Source: Dirofilaria immitis (lineage: Eukaryota > Nematoda > Chromadorea > Rhabditida > Onchocercidae). From it: a stretch of 64,000 nt of DNA. The stretch spans positions 434,001 through 498,000 of the forward strand of contig JAKNDB010000088.1 of NCBI GenBank assembly GCA_024305405.1, in the 5' to 3' direction. The position numbers and the translations under genes were made by a program. Each line of letters begins with the position of its first letter. The stretch's first letter is position 1. Positions 36,337 through 49,557 of the stretch are shown piece by piece. Under the pieces are notes generated by a model that had not been told where the DNA came from, did no database searches, and saw nothing but the letters and a program-made list of their open reading frames with translations.

Positions 36337-39300
36337 TTAAGCAATGTTAAATCCATTACGTTTCATATCTCCGTTTGATAGTTTCGAACTACGTAATTTA
36401 TCAGTAAATTCTGGTCGTATCATCAGCTTCTTGGATTTCTCCCAAGCAAACATTGATTTTCCAAAATGACCATTACGTGCTGTTTCCTTGTAGATTGGTT
36501 TTAATAAATCCAGTTCACTGAAATATGCTTTTAGAAAACATGAATTCCGAGAAATCGAAATATGAAGTTCTCGGATTTGTAAGTATTACTGAATTATTGA
36601 TGTTACTTATTACATAATATTATTTAAATATTATAGTTATTAGTTCTGCAGCCGCCTCAATTAACCTTAAGTTTTACAATTACTAAAATTTGGATTGATT
36701 ATAATATCTTTTAAAGCTAACATGCAATGAATTGTTTTGAAGTTATGATGTGAAATAATTAATTATAGCGTAAACGAAATATGGAACAACAAAACTGTTA
36801 ATCTCCTATTACCATCGTTCCTCACGTTATAAGTCATAATTTAAACAACAAAGCCACTTTTTTTATAACCCTACCAAATTTGTGTGTTAAGAAAAGCAAG
36901 TCTGAAGACGGTACCGAATAATGACACCCGGTCGAAGATCAAAATTGTCATTCACAATTGTTAATAATTCATCTTCCGTGAAATTGCTCGTTCCATAATC
37001 GACAACTGTAATTGAGAGTGGTTCGGCGATGCCAATGGCATATGATACCTAAAAAAATTATTGATATTTTATTATCTGACTATACAAAAATGATGAGAAT
37101 TGAATTTTGAATTTAAAATGGATCTTTTTTGAAAAAACCTAATCTATGAAAACAGATATTACTTATTACAGAAAATCAAAAAAGCCATATTTATCATATT
37201 TTTCCATCCTTATAAGGACATGAGGAAACAGTACCTGAATCAAGCATCGTTTACAAATACCAGCATCCACAAGCGATTTGGCAACCCATCGAGCGCCATA
37301 AGCTGCTGAACGATCCACCTGAACTTTGGAAAAATAGTGTGAATATTGAATTATAATTTAGAATTATTTCAAAAAAATTAAAAACTTATATAATCAAGTT
37401 CTTCGAAAAATTTGCTTAAATCAATTCGAAAATTAACATATACCTTGGTCGGATCTTTACCAGAAAATGCTCCACCACCATGAGCACCCCAACCACCATA
37501 TGTGTCCACAATTATTTTACGACCGGTTAGGCCAGCATCACTTCGAGGACCACCGACTGTAAAGTTGCCACATGGATTCAAATAAAACTTTGTAGATGCA
37601 TCCATCAGATGTTGTGGAACTATTTCCTAAAAATTTAAAGGGATTTATAGAGAAAAATATCACTGATTACAGAGAGTATTTTAGAATTATATCATTAGAT
37701 AGTCTTAGAGTTGCATAATTTTATAGCAGAAAAGATTCATATATTCATATCTTATAATTCAACAGATAATGTTAATAACATTAAAAATTTTCTTAAATTT
37801 GCAACTTACAATCGCTCTATAACATTTAAATTCAGTTAATTTATTAATTTAGACAATTTCACATACAGTGTATATATGCATACATATATATATAACGATA
37901 GCAATTTTTTCTGCTTCTCATGAAAAAAAAACTTATCAAAAAAGGCTTACATTTATCACAAGTTTTTTCAGATCAGTTCGAATTTTCTCCAATGAAACTG
38001 TAGTTTTGTGCTGTGCAGATATGACAATTGTGTGGACTCGAACCGGTATACAGGCTCCGTGACTAAATTTGTACTCCACTGTCACCTGAGTTACAATAGC
38101 AAATTAAAAAAAAAACTGTTTTAATAGCAAATGAAAGGGTTCCTCACTAGAACAATAACTGGAAGAAAAAATGGATCAGTAGAATTTTTCCACTGATTTT
38201 CAAATTTAATAAGTGCAAATGACTGTATGATATCTCTGCTTCCACACTTTACATAAATTAATATTCATATTTAAGTAAAAAGAATTTGCATAGTGGTCAT
38301 ATTTGTCTGGTTTCCTTCCAAACATTCTACTTGTCTGACATTAAAGGAAAAATCTTTTCTCTTAATTTCTTGTTATTTCCTACTTCAACCCTTGTAATGA
38401 GAAGACGTAGGAAGTTTAAAATAAATATAAATATATAAATACCTGGGACTTCGAGTCCGGTAAAGCCCATTCAAGAGTACCATTTCTTCTCAGCTCATGA
38501 AGTTGTGCTAATAGTTTATGAGCTAACAATAAAGATAATGGCATTCGTTCTTCTGTTTCATCCGTTGCATAACCAAACATTAGTCCCTAGAAAAGATTAA
38601 CAAATATTTGAACAGAAAGAAAAATCAAATCTGAATTATTCTCAGTTAGCTCCTTAAATCAACCATTAAACTTTTCTCATGTTTTTATTGATTAACTGAT
38701 AATAAAGTTATTTGTAATAAAGAATAATCATTATGAATTGATCTAATAGTTTCAAAATAAAACCTTTCCAGCATGCGCCATTTTTTAATTGACAAAGAAA
38801 TAAACTGATTAAACATATCCACCCATTCTATGCCATAGCCAATAATAATTTTTAAGAAAAAAAAGAAAAAAAAGGAAACGATTAATTTACTGTACTTATA
38901 ATCTAAAATGTTATTAGAAAATAATCTGAATACTATAATTTATCATAAATTTCTAATTCATACTGTATGAGTTGTCGTTCTGCACTAAAAGTAATGAAAG
39001 AAACCAATTTCCTTAAAAAGAGAAATGAATAAGAAAAAAAATCAACCTGATCGCCAGCTCCAATTTCTTCCATTTTTCGATTCAAGTGAACTCCAGCTGC
39101 TATCTCAGGTGCTTGCTGTTCTAATGCAATTATCACATTACATGTTTTATAATCAAAACCTATAAAAATAACAATTCTATAGCTATAACTAAAATATTCC
39201 TTCTGACCAGTTTTCCCAGATCTTTTTTCAATCTCTTTCAAAGAATATTTCGAGAACCATATTACCATAAGCGGATTACGGTGATAAATTAGAATAATGC

Positions 39301-40295
39301 TACTGACAAAACAATAGCGTTAGTTATCTTATAAATTTCTAATAATAGACCCTTAGATGTATCGTCGAATCCTATCTGTTGCACCGTATCCCTAACGATT
39401 TGATAATAATCAACATTTGCATTAGATGTAATTTCCCACACAGCATTAACATGTCCGTTTTGGCTACCGTTTCTGTAAGAAAGTAACAACTTTAAACGGA
39501 CATAAGTTTTAGCTGTTTTGAGGAAATTAACTTAATTTGCATGGTCGTAGGAGATGATCTGAAATGAGAATTAATCAGTAAAGAATAAATCGCTTGCAAT
39601 ATCACCCGAAAAATTACTATAAATGTCATCTGAAAAATCGCTGCAAATCCACTATTTAATAAATAATTTATAATCTGCTCTCTCCCTCCCAAAAAAAAAA
39701 ACATATGAAAAGCTCTTAATCTCCAAAATCAATGCCAAGTATGCTAAGTATTAAAAAAATGCGACTTTTTTTTAAAAATAATATTTAAATATATCGTTTG
39801 AAAAAAAATAGGAAAAAATATGTTTGGATTGTTCAGATAAGCTTCCTGACCACAGGCAACTTTTGCATTCGGATCCTGTGCAAGATGAGCATCTAAAACA
39901 GCATCTGATATCATATCGCACATTTTGTCCGGATGACCTTCGCTTACAGACTCCGATGTAAATAGAAATCTTTGATTGCGAAACAATTCTGAAAATATAT
40001 CATTTCAAGATTAGAGCATATAAATCATTTTCAACAAATATAAAAAAATTAACGTAACCATAGGTATAATTATGATAATCTCTCAAAAGTTACCATCATA
40101 TAATATCTTAAATAAGAAGTTGTGAAAAGATTGACAAAAAATCCGATAATTCTACTATTTCACATCAGATTTAAAATTATTCATCGATTATTCATCGACT
40201 CATACATTTTATATTATCATATTCGTATAATCTTATCATACATGTTACAACTCACCAGAGCCATTTCGATGTGTTCCAAATCCGTCGTGTGCCAT
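36337..40295 (-). CDS. sams: S-adenosylmethionine synthetase (methionine adenosyltransferase)
   Basis: It makes S-adenosylmethionine from methionine and ATP in the cytosol. Ten exons: 40295-40256, 39988-39851, 39472-39351, 39159-39047, 38586-38443, 38085-37951, 37626-37444, 37318-37235, 37048-36915 and 36517-36337, about 424 residues if one base is restored. Signatures include [16 protein letters not shown] (ATP/methionine site), [56 protein letters not shown] and [11 protein letters not shown] short first exon [13 protein letters not shown] precedes the conserved start. Exon 3 (TVAKT...[15 protein letters not shown]) is 122 bases where 123 is needed. The frame slips at 39434-39436, where CCC on the plus strand should be CCCC to give LCGEITS. 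The usual TGM of the family reads TDM here. All other phases agree, so a sequencing indel is likelier than a pseudogene. Confidence 0.92.
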
Positions 40296-40310
40296 TTCTT
40301 TTGAATTATA

Positions 40311-40312
40311 CT
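40311..40312 (-). promoter_or_regulatory. Likely trans-splice acceptor, SAM synthetase
   Basis: On the minus strand GTATCAACAG precedes the ATG at 40295 by 15 bases, consistent with spliced-leader addition. Inference only. Confidence 0.35.
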
Positions 40313-42406
40313 GTTGATACACTAAAATTAACTGATAGCCAAATCTATCCTAAAAATTCACTTATGAATTATAAAAAAAATTGATAAAAGCAAACAAAAA
40401 CAAACATAAATATTTTTTGCTTTAAGAACAAAAATTACCATTCGAATCAGTGATATATTTCGCGAAAATATCAAATGTCATTTCACATACATTATCAAAT
40501 AAATCAAAAATAAAATTAAAAACTTATGATATCATTCGTTGATACATATGTGTGTCTATGTCATAAATAAATTTACTTCTTTCTGTCCCATATTTTTATA
40601 AGCAAAATTTGTCCCACCTACTTCATTTTTGACTAATAAAATTCTTTTTCTTAAAACTTTCCACCCTTTTTTTCTTTTTATTTATTCTTGGAAAGAAAAT
40701 ATGATAATGGATGAATGTAATGATCTTTTTACGATCACTATAACCATTTTATATGAATATATTGGTTACGGTATAGCAAACTTCCCCATATTTTGTAATA
40801 TTAAAACAAACGATAGTAGAGATATTCAATGTATGCATAGAAAATTTAAAATTATATCAGAAATCACAGATTTGCAAATTATTTAAAAAAAATATTTAAA
40901 CAGATTAAAAAAAATTACACATAAATAATGCAATATATGCTTGAACAATTCATGTAATTTAAGCATTAATTTGTTCGAATAACAACTATTAAATAAACTT
41001 AAAATTAACTTTGTAAAATAGGATAAATTTCGAAGAAATACATACATACATATATATATATATCGATGTTTCATTTACTACAACAACAAAAAAAACGAAC
41101 AATCGTTGAAAAAACATATTATCATTGTACGGCTGACGTAAATATCTATAGTACGATGTGTAAAAAAAAAAAAATTTGTACTTAATTTAAGAGAAAAAGA
41201 AAGAGAGTTAATAGAAATAAAAATAGAGAAAAAGTAAAATTGCAAAAACAAAAAAAAAGTTTCACATAAAATGATGAAAAAAAGAATGCAAGATATTATC
41301 AAATTATATAAGAAAAATAATATATGTATATATTTATAAAGTAAAATAAAAGTAAACAATAATAATATCAATAATATAAAAGCAATAATAAATAGCTACT
41401 TTAAATTTAAATTGTAAATCAATAATAATATTAGTGTACTAATGCAAATATAAATTGAAAAGAAAGTGAAAGAGTTAAAGAGGTAAATTAGTGGAATAAT
41501 AGTAATATAATAAGATTGAATGCTATAGGCATAAAATTATATCGAAAAAAACAACTGAAAATTTTTTTTCTGTTTTGCACAACGCGTCGATTAAAAAAAT
41601 GAATGATAAAAATTAGAAAAATGAATGAACAAATTAAAAAAAAAATTTATCAAATAATAAAAATCTCAATTTTAGGACGAAACGATTGATAAAATTATTG
41701 ATAATATTAAAAAGAAAAAATATGTGATCCAATTTTGTAAATGTCAATAATTGTTATGAAACATTTCTATATTTTTGTGGCAACAATTCAGTTTTGAACA
41801 AAATAAAAAGGGAATTGATGACAAAAGATAAAACTGAATGATGAAATAGAACTGAAATTGAAAATGCTCTGAAATTTTTTGAATTTCAATTTGTTGAAAA
41901 ATGATAAAAATATTCAATCAAAAATGATATACAAACATCATACGTTATAAGAAGAATGATTACATAATATTAGCATTAGCTAATGGATACAATAAAAGAA
42001 AAAAAAGAAGTGGATAAACGAAAAATGATAGTTATATATCAATGATCGTATGAATAATAATTGATCAAATTCAAATTCAATTTTTTAAACAAAATCATTG
42101 CTAAACATATATGGAAATATTTTTAATATTCAAATTTGGAAATGGAAAAAATGAAAATGTTTTAAGATCAAATAGACAGAATTTAGATAGTAATAGAAAT
42201 AATTATAGCAAATATCGATATATTATTTAAAAAAGCATATTTATTTTTGTTTATTATGAAAATGTCTTATATTAAAACTTCACAAAGATGCAAAAAAAAG
42301 AAATTGGAGACCGAATACATCAATTTCAGATAAGACCAAAACATAGCAACATCTCCTCTTTCTTCTGCTTTGATCCTAAAAGTTAAAGGTTCAGTGACAG
42401 GTTGCG

Positions 42407-42436
42407 AAATCTCGAAATCAGATTATTTCGAGATTT
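42407..42436. repeat. Perfect 12-bp hairpin
   Basis: AAATCTCGAAAT and ATTTCGAGATTT are exact reverse complements around the loop CAGATT. Confidence 0.85.
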
Positions 42437-43870
42437 TTTCGCAAGATAATGAGAATGGAAGAAGATGCCAGATAAGATTTATCAATCTCGAATTTTGGAA
42501 TGAGAAAGGGTCATAAAATTTCAGATTTTCGCAAATGAGAAAGGATCGTAAACCGAGATGGCAAGAAAGATCGTCGATGAAATCATTATCATAATATCAA
42601 AATTATAAAGTTCAAAAGATATATGATAACATTTAACCATTTTTGCCGTTTTTAAAATAACTATAATAGCAGTTATTATAATCCATTATTTAGTTTGTTA
42701 TTACAATAAAAATTACTGTAATTATAATTATGTTGATAAATCGTTATTGTGATAAAAATGATAGTGCAAATAAAGTAGCGTAATCTTTTCAGTTCATATT
42801 ATTTCGATTATTTGTGAAATATTTTACAAAAACGATAATTTGCATTCGAAGGAAAAAAATGAACTAAGTGAAATTTTGAGGGTAAATCGATCAATATTTC
42901 TAGGGAAATATGTACAATGCTATTTCTTTAGAAAAAATAAACATAAAGAAAAAAAAGGATAAATAAAGATAAGCTCAATATTTAAGTAGTTAAGTATTGA
43001 ATTTATATCAAATAATAAAGACATGCATTATTCAAATATTAGGCTTAAATGTCGGATCAAGAACTGTAGGCCAAGTTAAATATATTCGTATATTACTTCT
43101 AAGCTATATGGTTGATAAGTAATATACAAGTATTTAGATTAATTTGAATTTTATATTTGAATTATATCAAATATCAAAAAGTATAAGTATTCTAATTATT
43201 CAGCTACTAAAATTAGCAATAGTTGGCCAAACTATGAAGTTGTAAAAGTCTTGAATATAAACAACTCATACTATATTCAAGTTAATAAATATGTATGCGT
43301 TTAAGTATTCGAGAGTACCATGCATGCACTCGAGCCCACTCGATATATGTCAAACATAATGAATTGCTTTTTGCAATTTGTCTCCCAACCAATCGTTGCT
43401 TATAGCAGCGCGACCTCTCGAATAAGAAATGTTAATGTCAGGATCTCGAGTAGGATCAATATTGATGTGTGTATCGGGAGAGAAACGGGATGTGGGAGGG
43501 AGAGGAAGGGGAAAGAGTGTGGTGAGTCGATGAGAAATTTTAAATTATGGCTATTCATTATATCATCTGGCTTGCGCTCTTTTTTTTTTTGCCTATGCTT
43601 ATATTGCTTATGTCCTCTTATCGATATGACTTATCTAATTTTTTAATTTTCTTTTCGCTAATTATTGATTTTCAAATTGATTAAAGTTTATTTCAATTTA
43701 AAATATTTATTCTATGATATATGAACAATTAATTATACGCCATTATAAATTTTGCTTTTTCGGTATCAATATTTTTCACTTTTTTCATCGATATTTTCCG
43801 CAACATATCAGCGCTGTTATTGAAATTTTTTTCTTAGAAAAGTTGAAAATAATAGTATTAAAAATATTTT

Positions 43871-43872
43871 AG
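43871..43872 (+). promoter_or_regulatory. Likely trans-splice acceptor, ZNHIT6-like gene
   Basis: AAATATTTTAG lies 10 bases upstream of the ATG at 43883, a nematode-type acceptor with no preceding coding exon. Confidence 0.45.
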
Positions 43873-43882
43873 ATATATTAAT

Positions 43883-46800
43883 ATGGATGAAATAGCTGAA
43901 GAATATGCATCATCAACAGAAGAAACATTTGCTGAAAATGCAGCAGCATCAGAACCTACTCGATTATGCGATATGTGTCGAAAAGAATCATGGAAATATC
44001 GCTGTCCACGATGCTCATTTCGGACATGTTCATTGCCATGTTCCAAGCAGCACAAAGTTAAATATGATGTATGTTTAATTTTATTTGAGGATTAATTTTT
44101 TGATATCATTTAGCAAGGCAAGATTTCACTTCTTTTAAATTATTCGAGAATTGCTTTCTTTTTGATATCAATTAATAAGGAAGGTTTTCATTTACTTGAA
44201 ATTATTTTTTTTTCGGTATCAGTTGGTGAGAAGAGAAAAAACACTTATCTTTTTAAATTCTTGTAGTGTTCTGGTGAGCGTGGCAAATCATTTGATGTTC
44301 TGAAAAGACTTGTTGATTATTCATCATCGGTAGCTGTTGATGATGAAAAATTTCTCAGTACCGTCACAACATCATTAAATAATGCTGCGGAACGTTTGAC
44401 ACAAATAAATGATTCAAATGCTTCTCATTCTGTAAATGAATCAAAGGAAGATAATACGAAACTTGAAGTTAATCCTAATGTTACAACAGAAGAAGAAATC
44501 ATTGAAACTCGTCACGAAGAACATTATGAAAACGGATTGAAAGATAATGGAAATAATTTATCGGATGGAATTAGTGATGAAAAAGGAATGACATCATCAC
44601 AGGTACTTTTTTACATACTTTATTTATGAGTAATTTTATATTTTGAGTTGTCCATTTCGTGTATTTCTTTCGTACAGATCTCAAAGCATTATCATTTCGT
44701 GAATCTTTTCGTTTTCCTTCTGTTCCTTGAATATAGATGGATGATGGAAAAGAGTTGGTAACAGAGAATACCGAATGGAAAGCTATTTCTACGAAGCGTT
44801 ACTTACTCAACAATGCTCATCGACGACGTATTTGGCTTACACTCACTCCTGACAAACGTTTCTTTTCATTTCTTAATTCGAATATTTTCTTTTTCACAGC
44901 GTATAATAGCATTGCTCATCAATTAATTTATTTCAAGTTCTCCCATATAAGTTAAGTAAAAATAAGTTATTTTTGAAAATTTTGTTCTACACAAAATTCA
45001 TCGTGATAGAATTTAATTATTGAAGTTTAAGAGGATAATAGTTCCCGCCATGAACAATACTCGGATACTATATTCTGGACTATAAAAATAATTTTTCGAC
45101 AGGAAGAACAAGTTGAAGCTGAAAGATTAATTATTGAAGACGGATATACAGTAAATAATATTCCAGAAAGTATATGTGCAACAACACTTCTGCGACAGTT
45201 CATCAAACCTAAAAGGTTTTTTCTTCATATTTGGAATTCTCTTATTAATCTATGTAGTTTTACTATTTCGTGGCAAATTTAGTTTCTTTCATGACTTTTT
45301 CCATTCGGATTGTTTCCAATTCTTTAATTTTTGAATGCATTTAAAAGAGGAGTGTTCATTATGATTTATATAAACTAATGTGGTTATGATGTAAAACAAG
45401 CGTTTTTAATTGTAATTTCCTCTTTCAGTAATCAGTTTTGCTAAAATTAATAAAAGTGATTTTGCAGATTGGACCAGTTATTAATAAATCAGATCTTGAT
45501 GCTGAGAAAATGGCACCTTTCCAGGAAGCTGGTATGGATAAACTGATGGTTTATATGCCTGTGCCAATCGAAGGAAAGCAACGGTACATTATTATATTAG
45601 AAAAGAAAGGCTAACTCTAGTGTTAGTGTGTGAAATATTCTGATGATTCAGTAATTGTATAACTAGGCGGTGTTTTAGCTATTTATGAAAAAGGCATTTG
45701 AAATTTAATGCGCTTCTAAACACTTCACTGTCCTAGCATCTGTTTGATAAAAATATTGGCTGAGTAGAAATTCGAGAAATCTTTCATTTCTTCTGAATAG
45801 TTCTTTAGATTTAAATTGTCTCGATTTTTTTGAATTTTTGATCTTTCATTTCTTCTGAATAGTTCTTTAGATTTAAATTGTCTCGATTTTTTGAATTTTT
45901 GATTTGTTGATAATTACATTCAAAAACGAACTCTTTTTTTGAATTTATTTTTATCGGGCAAAAGAATGAATGATTCGGTTTTTTTTTCAGTTTTTATGTA
46001 ATAGATATATCAAAGACGATACTGGATAACATGCGTAATCGTTTTATTTTGGAACATCCAACTTTTATCGTTACATTGGATAATCAGTTTAATGATTATG
46101 TTATGCTTAGTGAACAAGAAGCACGTGAAATTCGAGAATTGCAAAGGCAGAAGAATAGAGATGAAAATCAAAATATTAGACAAAATAATGTATATGTTAT
46201 TCTTTTTTAAAGCTTCTTCTTTTGAAATCTAATAATCATTGCAGTTTCTATTTTAAATCCATTGTACACTTAGAATCCTTTTTGGTTACTTCAACAGCTG
46301 GTTTTTTCGAGAAAATATTGTTTGGATATTTTCTAATAAAATATTATTTAGCTAAAAGTTATAATGAAGAGTATTTCGTTTTTTTTTCTTTTTCGATATA
46401 GTGTAGTATACTAATTTTATATAATCATATTCAGTTTCGTGGAAGAGGTCGCTTTGATAATGGGCGTTTTATGTCTCGCGGACGAGGTAATGGGCAGGGA
46501 GGATTTAAAAGATCGTATAATTCGCCAGATGGCAATGGTGGTAGAGGATCAGGAAGGCCATGGAAATTCGGTCGACTATCTCGCGGAAGTTATTATCCAA
46601 AACGCGATATCTATGAAAGGTAAGCCATTGTATACGTTAAGCAATTTTATATTTGCTGCTTTGAAAATTACAAATTATATTTACGCTCATTAGAAATCTG
46701 AATAAAAGTAAAAAACTAGATTTTTAGTCTAGTTTCTTATCTTATTTAATCTTTAGGCCACTTTACTAATTCTTGATATTTTTGTGAAATATCATTTATG

Positions 46801-47126
46801 TTTTTCTCTCACCTCATTGCTTTTATGATGATATTAGTTTTAATGATTCTATTTTTCTGTGTTAAATCGCTACGCCAAAGTTCTATTCATAGTTAGTAGC
46901 AACATAAATCTTTACAACCCTTTTTGAGGTGCAGAAATAATGATGGTCGTAGTGCACCGGGTACTACAAATTTTACAGTGCAAGATTACGGTCAACGCCC
47001 ATTAATTTCTTCACAATCAAGAGATCCAATTATGGACGCTTGGTCAAAAGCTCTTGAAATTAAGTCAAAAAGGAAATTCCTCCAAGTACCAATAATAATT
47101 CGAGCGAAGTTCAAGCTGCTTCTTGA
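43883..47126 (+). CDS. ZNHIT6/BCD1-like box C/D snoRNP assembly protein
   Basis: Exons: 43883-44068, 44267-44602, 44737-about 44860, 45103-45215, 45468-45583, 45991-46189, 46435-46619 and 46935-47126. Residues about 28-62 form a zf-HIT finger, CDMCRKESWKYRCPRCSFRT-C...CSKQHK, completed by CSGERGKSFD in exon 2, which is characteristic of BCD1. An acidic variable region follows, then the conserved core KRYLLNNAHRRRIWLTLTP, LLRQFIKPK, DKLMVYMPVPIEGKQRFYVI and NRFILEHPTFIVTL. A C-terminal RG-rich tail (FRGRGRFDNGRFMSRGRGNG) is notable. The family loads core proteins onto box C/D snoRNAs in the nucleus. Three joins are imperfect: exon 3/4 phase is unresolved, exon 4/5 is short by one base (CCTAAAAG|GT), and exon 8 needs one more A near 47070 to end EVQAAS-stop at 47126; unshifted, the frame runs to 47262 in UTR-like sequence. 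Confidence 0.82.
45779..45901. repeat. Tandem duplication of 62 bp in ZNHIT6-like intron 5
   Basis: Copies at 45779-45840 and 45841-45901 are identical except for the T-run before GAATTTTTG (T7 in the first, T6 in the second). Confidence 0.95.
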
Positions 47127-48392
47127 TATATCTCTTGTCTTCAATCAACTTGTGTCATATTGCTTGTGTAGTTTTTTATTGTTACGTAGTTTTTTCTCTT
47201 GTTTATATGTTTCTAATTTCCAAGTTGTTATTGTTCTTTTTCTTGATAAAATTTCATTTTGACAGGATTTCACCGGCTATCATTTACAAACATAATTTCA
47301 AGGAACAGTTCACGTAAGCAAAGCAATCATACATAGTGTAAAACAGTCATGTAAATTCGAATTGTGCATAAGATTTGGCAGAGTTTCGAACTTGTTACAT
47401 TTCGTTTTGCAAGTTGAAAGATATGAATTCTGAAAATGAAAAAATTTGGTTGCAACTTATCAGTTAATTTATTTTTATTTCGTGAATTTTGCTTTTGCAC
47501 TGAAAATACTTGAAACCATTGTCAAATTATCGCTGGAAAATACGAATAAAAAGCTGTATTTAGAACTTCGATGACGGACTTTGAAATGTGAGATATAATT
47601 GTAAAGGAAATGTAAAATATTTGCCTATCGGAACTTAAAAGATACGATTGATAGGCAAAAAAAAAAAAAAAAGGCGTTAGTAGAGAGATCGCAACAAACA
47701 GTTAACAGATGAAAAAAGAGTTCGTAATTGTGAAAGTTCGAAATATGTAAATATTTGGAATAAAATTTTACTAAAATGTAAAATAATCAAAAATGGGCTA
47801 CCATTATAATTGTTGTTATTTGTATTAATGTTTACAGAAATAAACACTTTTCGCAAAACGTTCGTACAAAACGCTTATAATTTTGATTTTTTTAAAATAA
47901 GGCGCTTAATTTATTTCATATTTGAGTCCAAAAAAGAAAAGAAAAAAGTAAACAAATAAACATTTGCTTACTATATCACTTCTTGTCTATTAGCTTATCT
48001 TATATTTTGCAATTTTAAAATTTCAAATTGCATTTGCAGTAAAATTTGGATGATAACTCACATATAACATTTATCAAAATTATTTCTAATTTAAAATGGA
48101 TAAAAAGAGGAAGAGAGAAATGAGGAAGGAAAAATGAGTAATTTTAGCAAAATGATAAAAAAATTGCTATTCAGTTTGAGTATTATATTTTTAATACTTA
48201 TTTCAAAAAGTTTATTAAATTAAATTATTTTATAGCTCAGCCTATTATTTAAATATTCTATAATTCTTCCTAATATCTTATATGGCTTAGCCTAATACTT
48301 AAATATGGTTATCCTATAACTTTTACAACATATTATATCTGGCATAATTTGCATTTAAAAAATAATTATTCGAGAAAAACGATATAACTTTT

Positions 48393-48568
48393 ATAATGTA
48401 ATCATTTTGATATAAAATCTATAAAATTATCAACAATGATATAATATCTTTGAAATTGAACATTCTAGAATTTAACGTTACTTCAGTTTGCTTTTTTTTG
48501 CATACGATAATAAAAGATATCATTATATCATTGTTGATAATTTTATATCAAAATGATTACATAATCAT
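48393..48568. repeat. Long inverted repeat, MITE-like
   Basis: The left arm, about 48393-48451, is matched by the reverse complement of the right arm, about 48512-48568. The left arm differs mainly by a 7-base insertion. The spacer is about 60 bases. Conserved core: GTAATCATTTTGATATAAAA and ATTATCAACAATGATATAAT. No open frame. Confidence 0.85.
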
Positions 48569-48640
48569 TTCATTATAAATTATGGTAATGAAATAAATGA
48601 TATAAATTTTCAATTTCTTTATCATACAATTTAAATATAA

Positions 48641-49285
48641 ACGTAAACATTTCACGTTGTATTCACACGCTTTAGTCTGTATCGTATATTTTATTTTAAA
48701 TGTAATAATATTGATTTGCATAATTATTCATTCCACGTAATGTTTTTAACATGAAACTTCACGTAAATAATACTTCACGTGACGTTTTCCTAACATGAAT
48801 ATTTTATCTTATTAACTATACAAAATGGAATAATAAATACAAAATTTGCATACGCCATCCGCTCCTCTCCTTTTCGCTCAATGAAAAATGTCCACTAATA
48901 ATGGCATGCTAAACTATTATTGTTCTAAGGATTTGCACGTCGATCGGGCTATTCTCGTGGATTTTCTATCTCTACGTGATATAAGTTAATTTGGAATGGC
49001 TTCATTGAAATGATTTAGCCTAAAAAAATGCTAAATTTACGTGTATTTTCTGAATTTCGTTTAATCCGTCTTTTTTAATTTGCCTCTTAAACTTTAGCAC
49101 AGATTTTTCTTTTCTTTTTTATTTTTGAATTTACAGCAATAATTTTATATTTTTCATATGACAATTTCCACGTACGTACGTCTAGAAAGACGTCAGATGT
49201 AGTATTGCATCAATCATATGTCTTCATTACTATTTCATCCAAATTGTTGAAATTATTGACTTTAAGTAATGAAAAAATAATACGT
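48641..49285. promoter_or_regulatory. Cluster of ACGT/CACGT motifs
   Basis: About 14 ACGT tetramers in 645 bases of A+T-rich DNA, upstream of the gene starting at 49575. They include CACGTGACGT at 48776-48785, CACGTACGTACGT at 49169-49181 and GACGTC at 49189-49194. These resemble E-box/CRE-like cores. The functional meaning is inferred only. Confidence 0.4.
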
Positions 49286-49557
49286 AAGCAAAAATAAAAG
49301 TATCGTTGAAAAATTCATTGCCAAAATACATTTAGCGATATATGTCTTATAAGACAATTATCTTGAAAAATTATATCGGATATACTAGGAGACATTAAAT
49401 ATATATATTTATGGCTTGTATATATATATATATATCTGTAGCCTATATTTTATTTTTAGCTTACTTGTATAGTAAGCATACATAAAATTGATAATATATA
49501 GACAGATGAGTGCAATTGATTGTAATAATAAATTTTGATTAAATAAGCAATAATTTT

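Larger units (their letters stand above)
40296..43871. other. Intergenic, SAM synthetase to ZNHIT6-like gene
   Basis: A divergent promoter region 3.6 kb long. It is A+T-rich, with poly-A/T runs, a perfect 12-bp-arm hairpin (42407-42436) and a short G+C-richer patch at 43320-43520. The 108-aa frame at 43320-43646 has no recognisable domain and I do not support it as a gene. Confidence 0.5.

Noticed and set aside
41078..41371. 97-aa hydrophobic minus-strand frame.
   Set aside because: Phe/Leu/Ile strings from T-rich DNA; no signal or splice logic.
43320..43646. 108-aa plus-strand frame in a locally G+C-richer patch upstream of the ZNHIT6-like gene.
   Set aside because: No domain or start context. 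It is Arg-rich only because of a purine tract and ends in low-complexity hydrophobic sequence; more likely promoter DNA.
47127..47262. Extension of the ZNHIT6-like frame to 47262.
   Set aside because: Hydrophobic and UTR-like. A one-base shift gives a more protein-like end (EVQAAS) with a stop at 47126.
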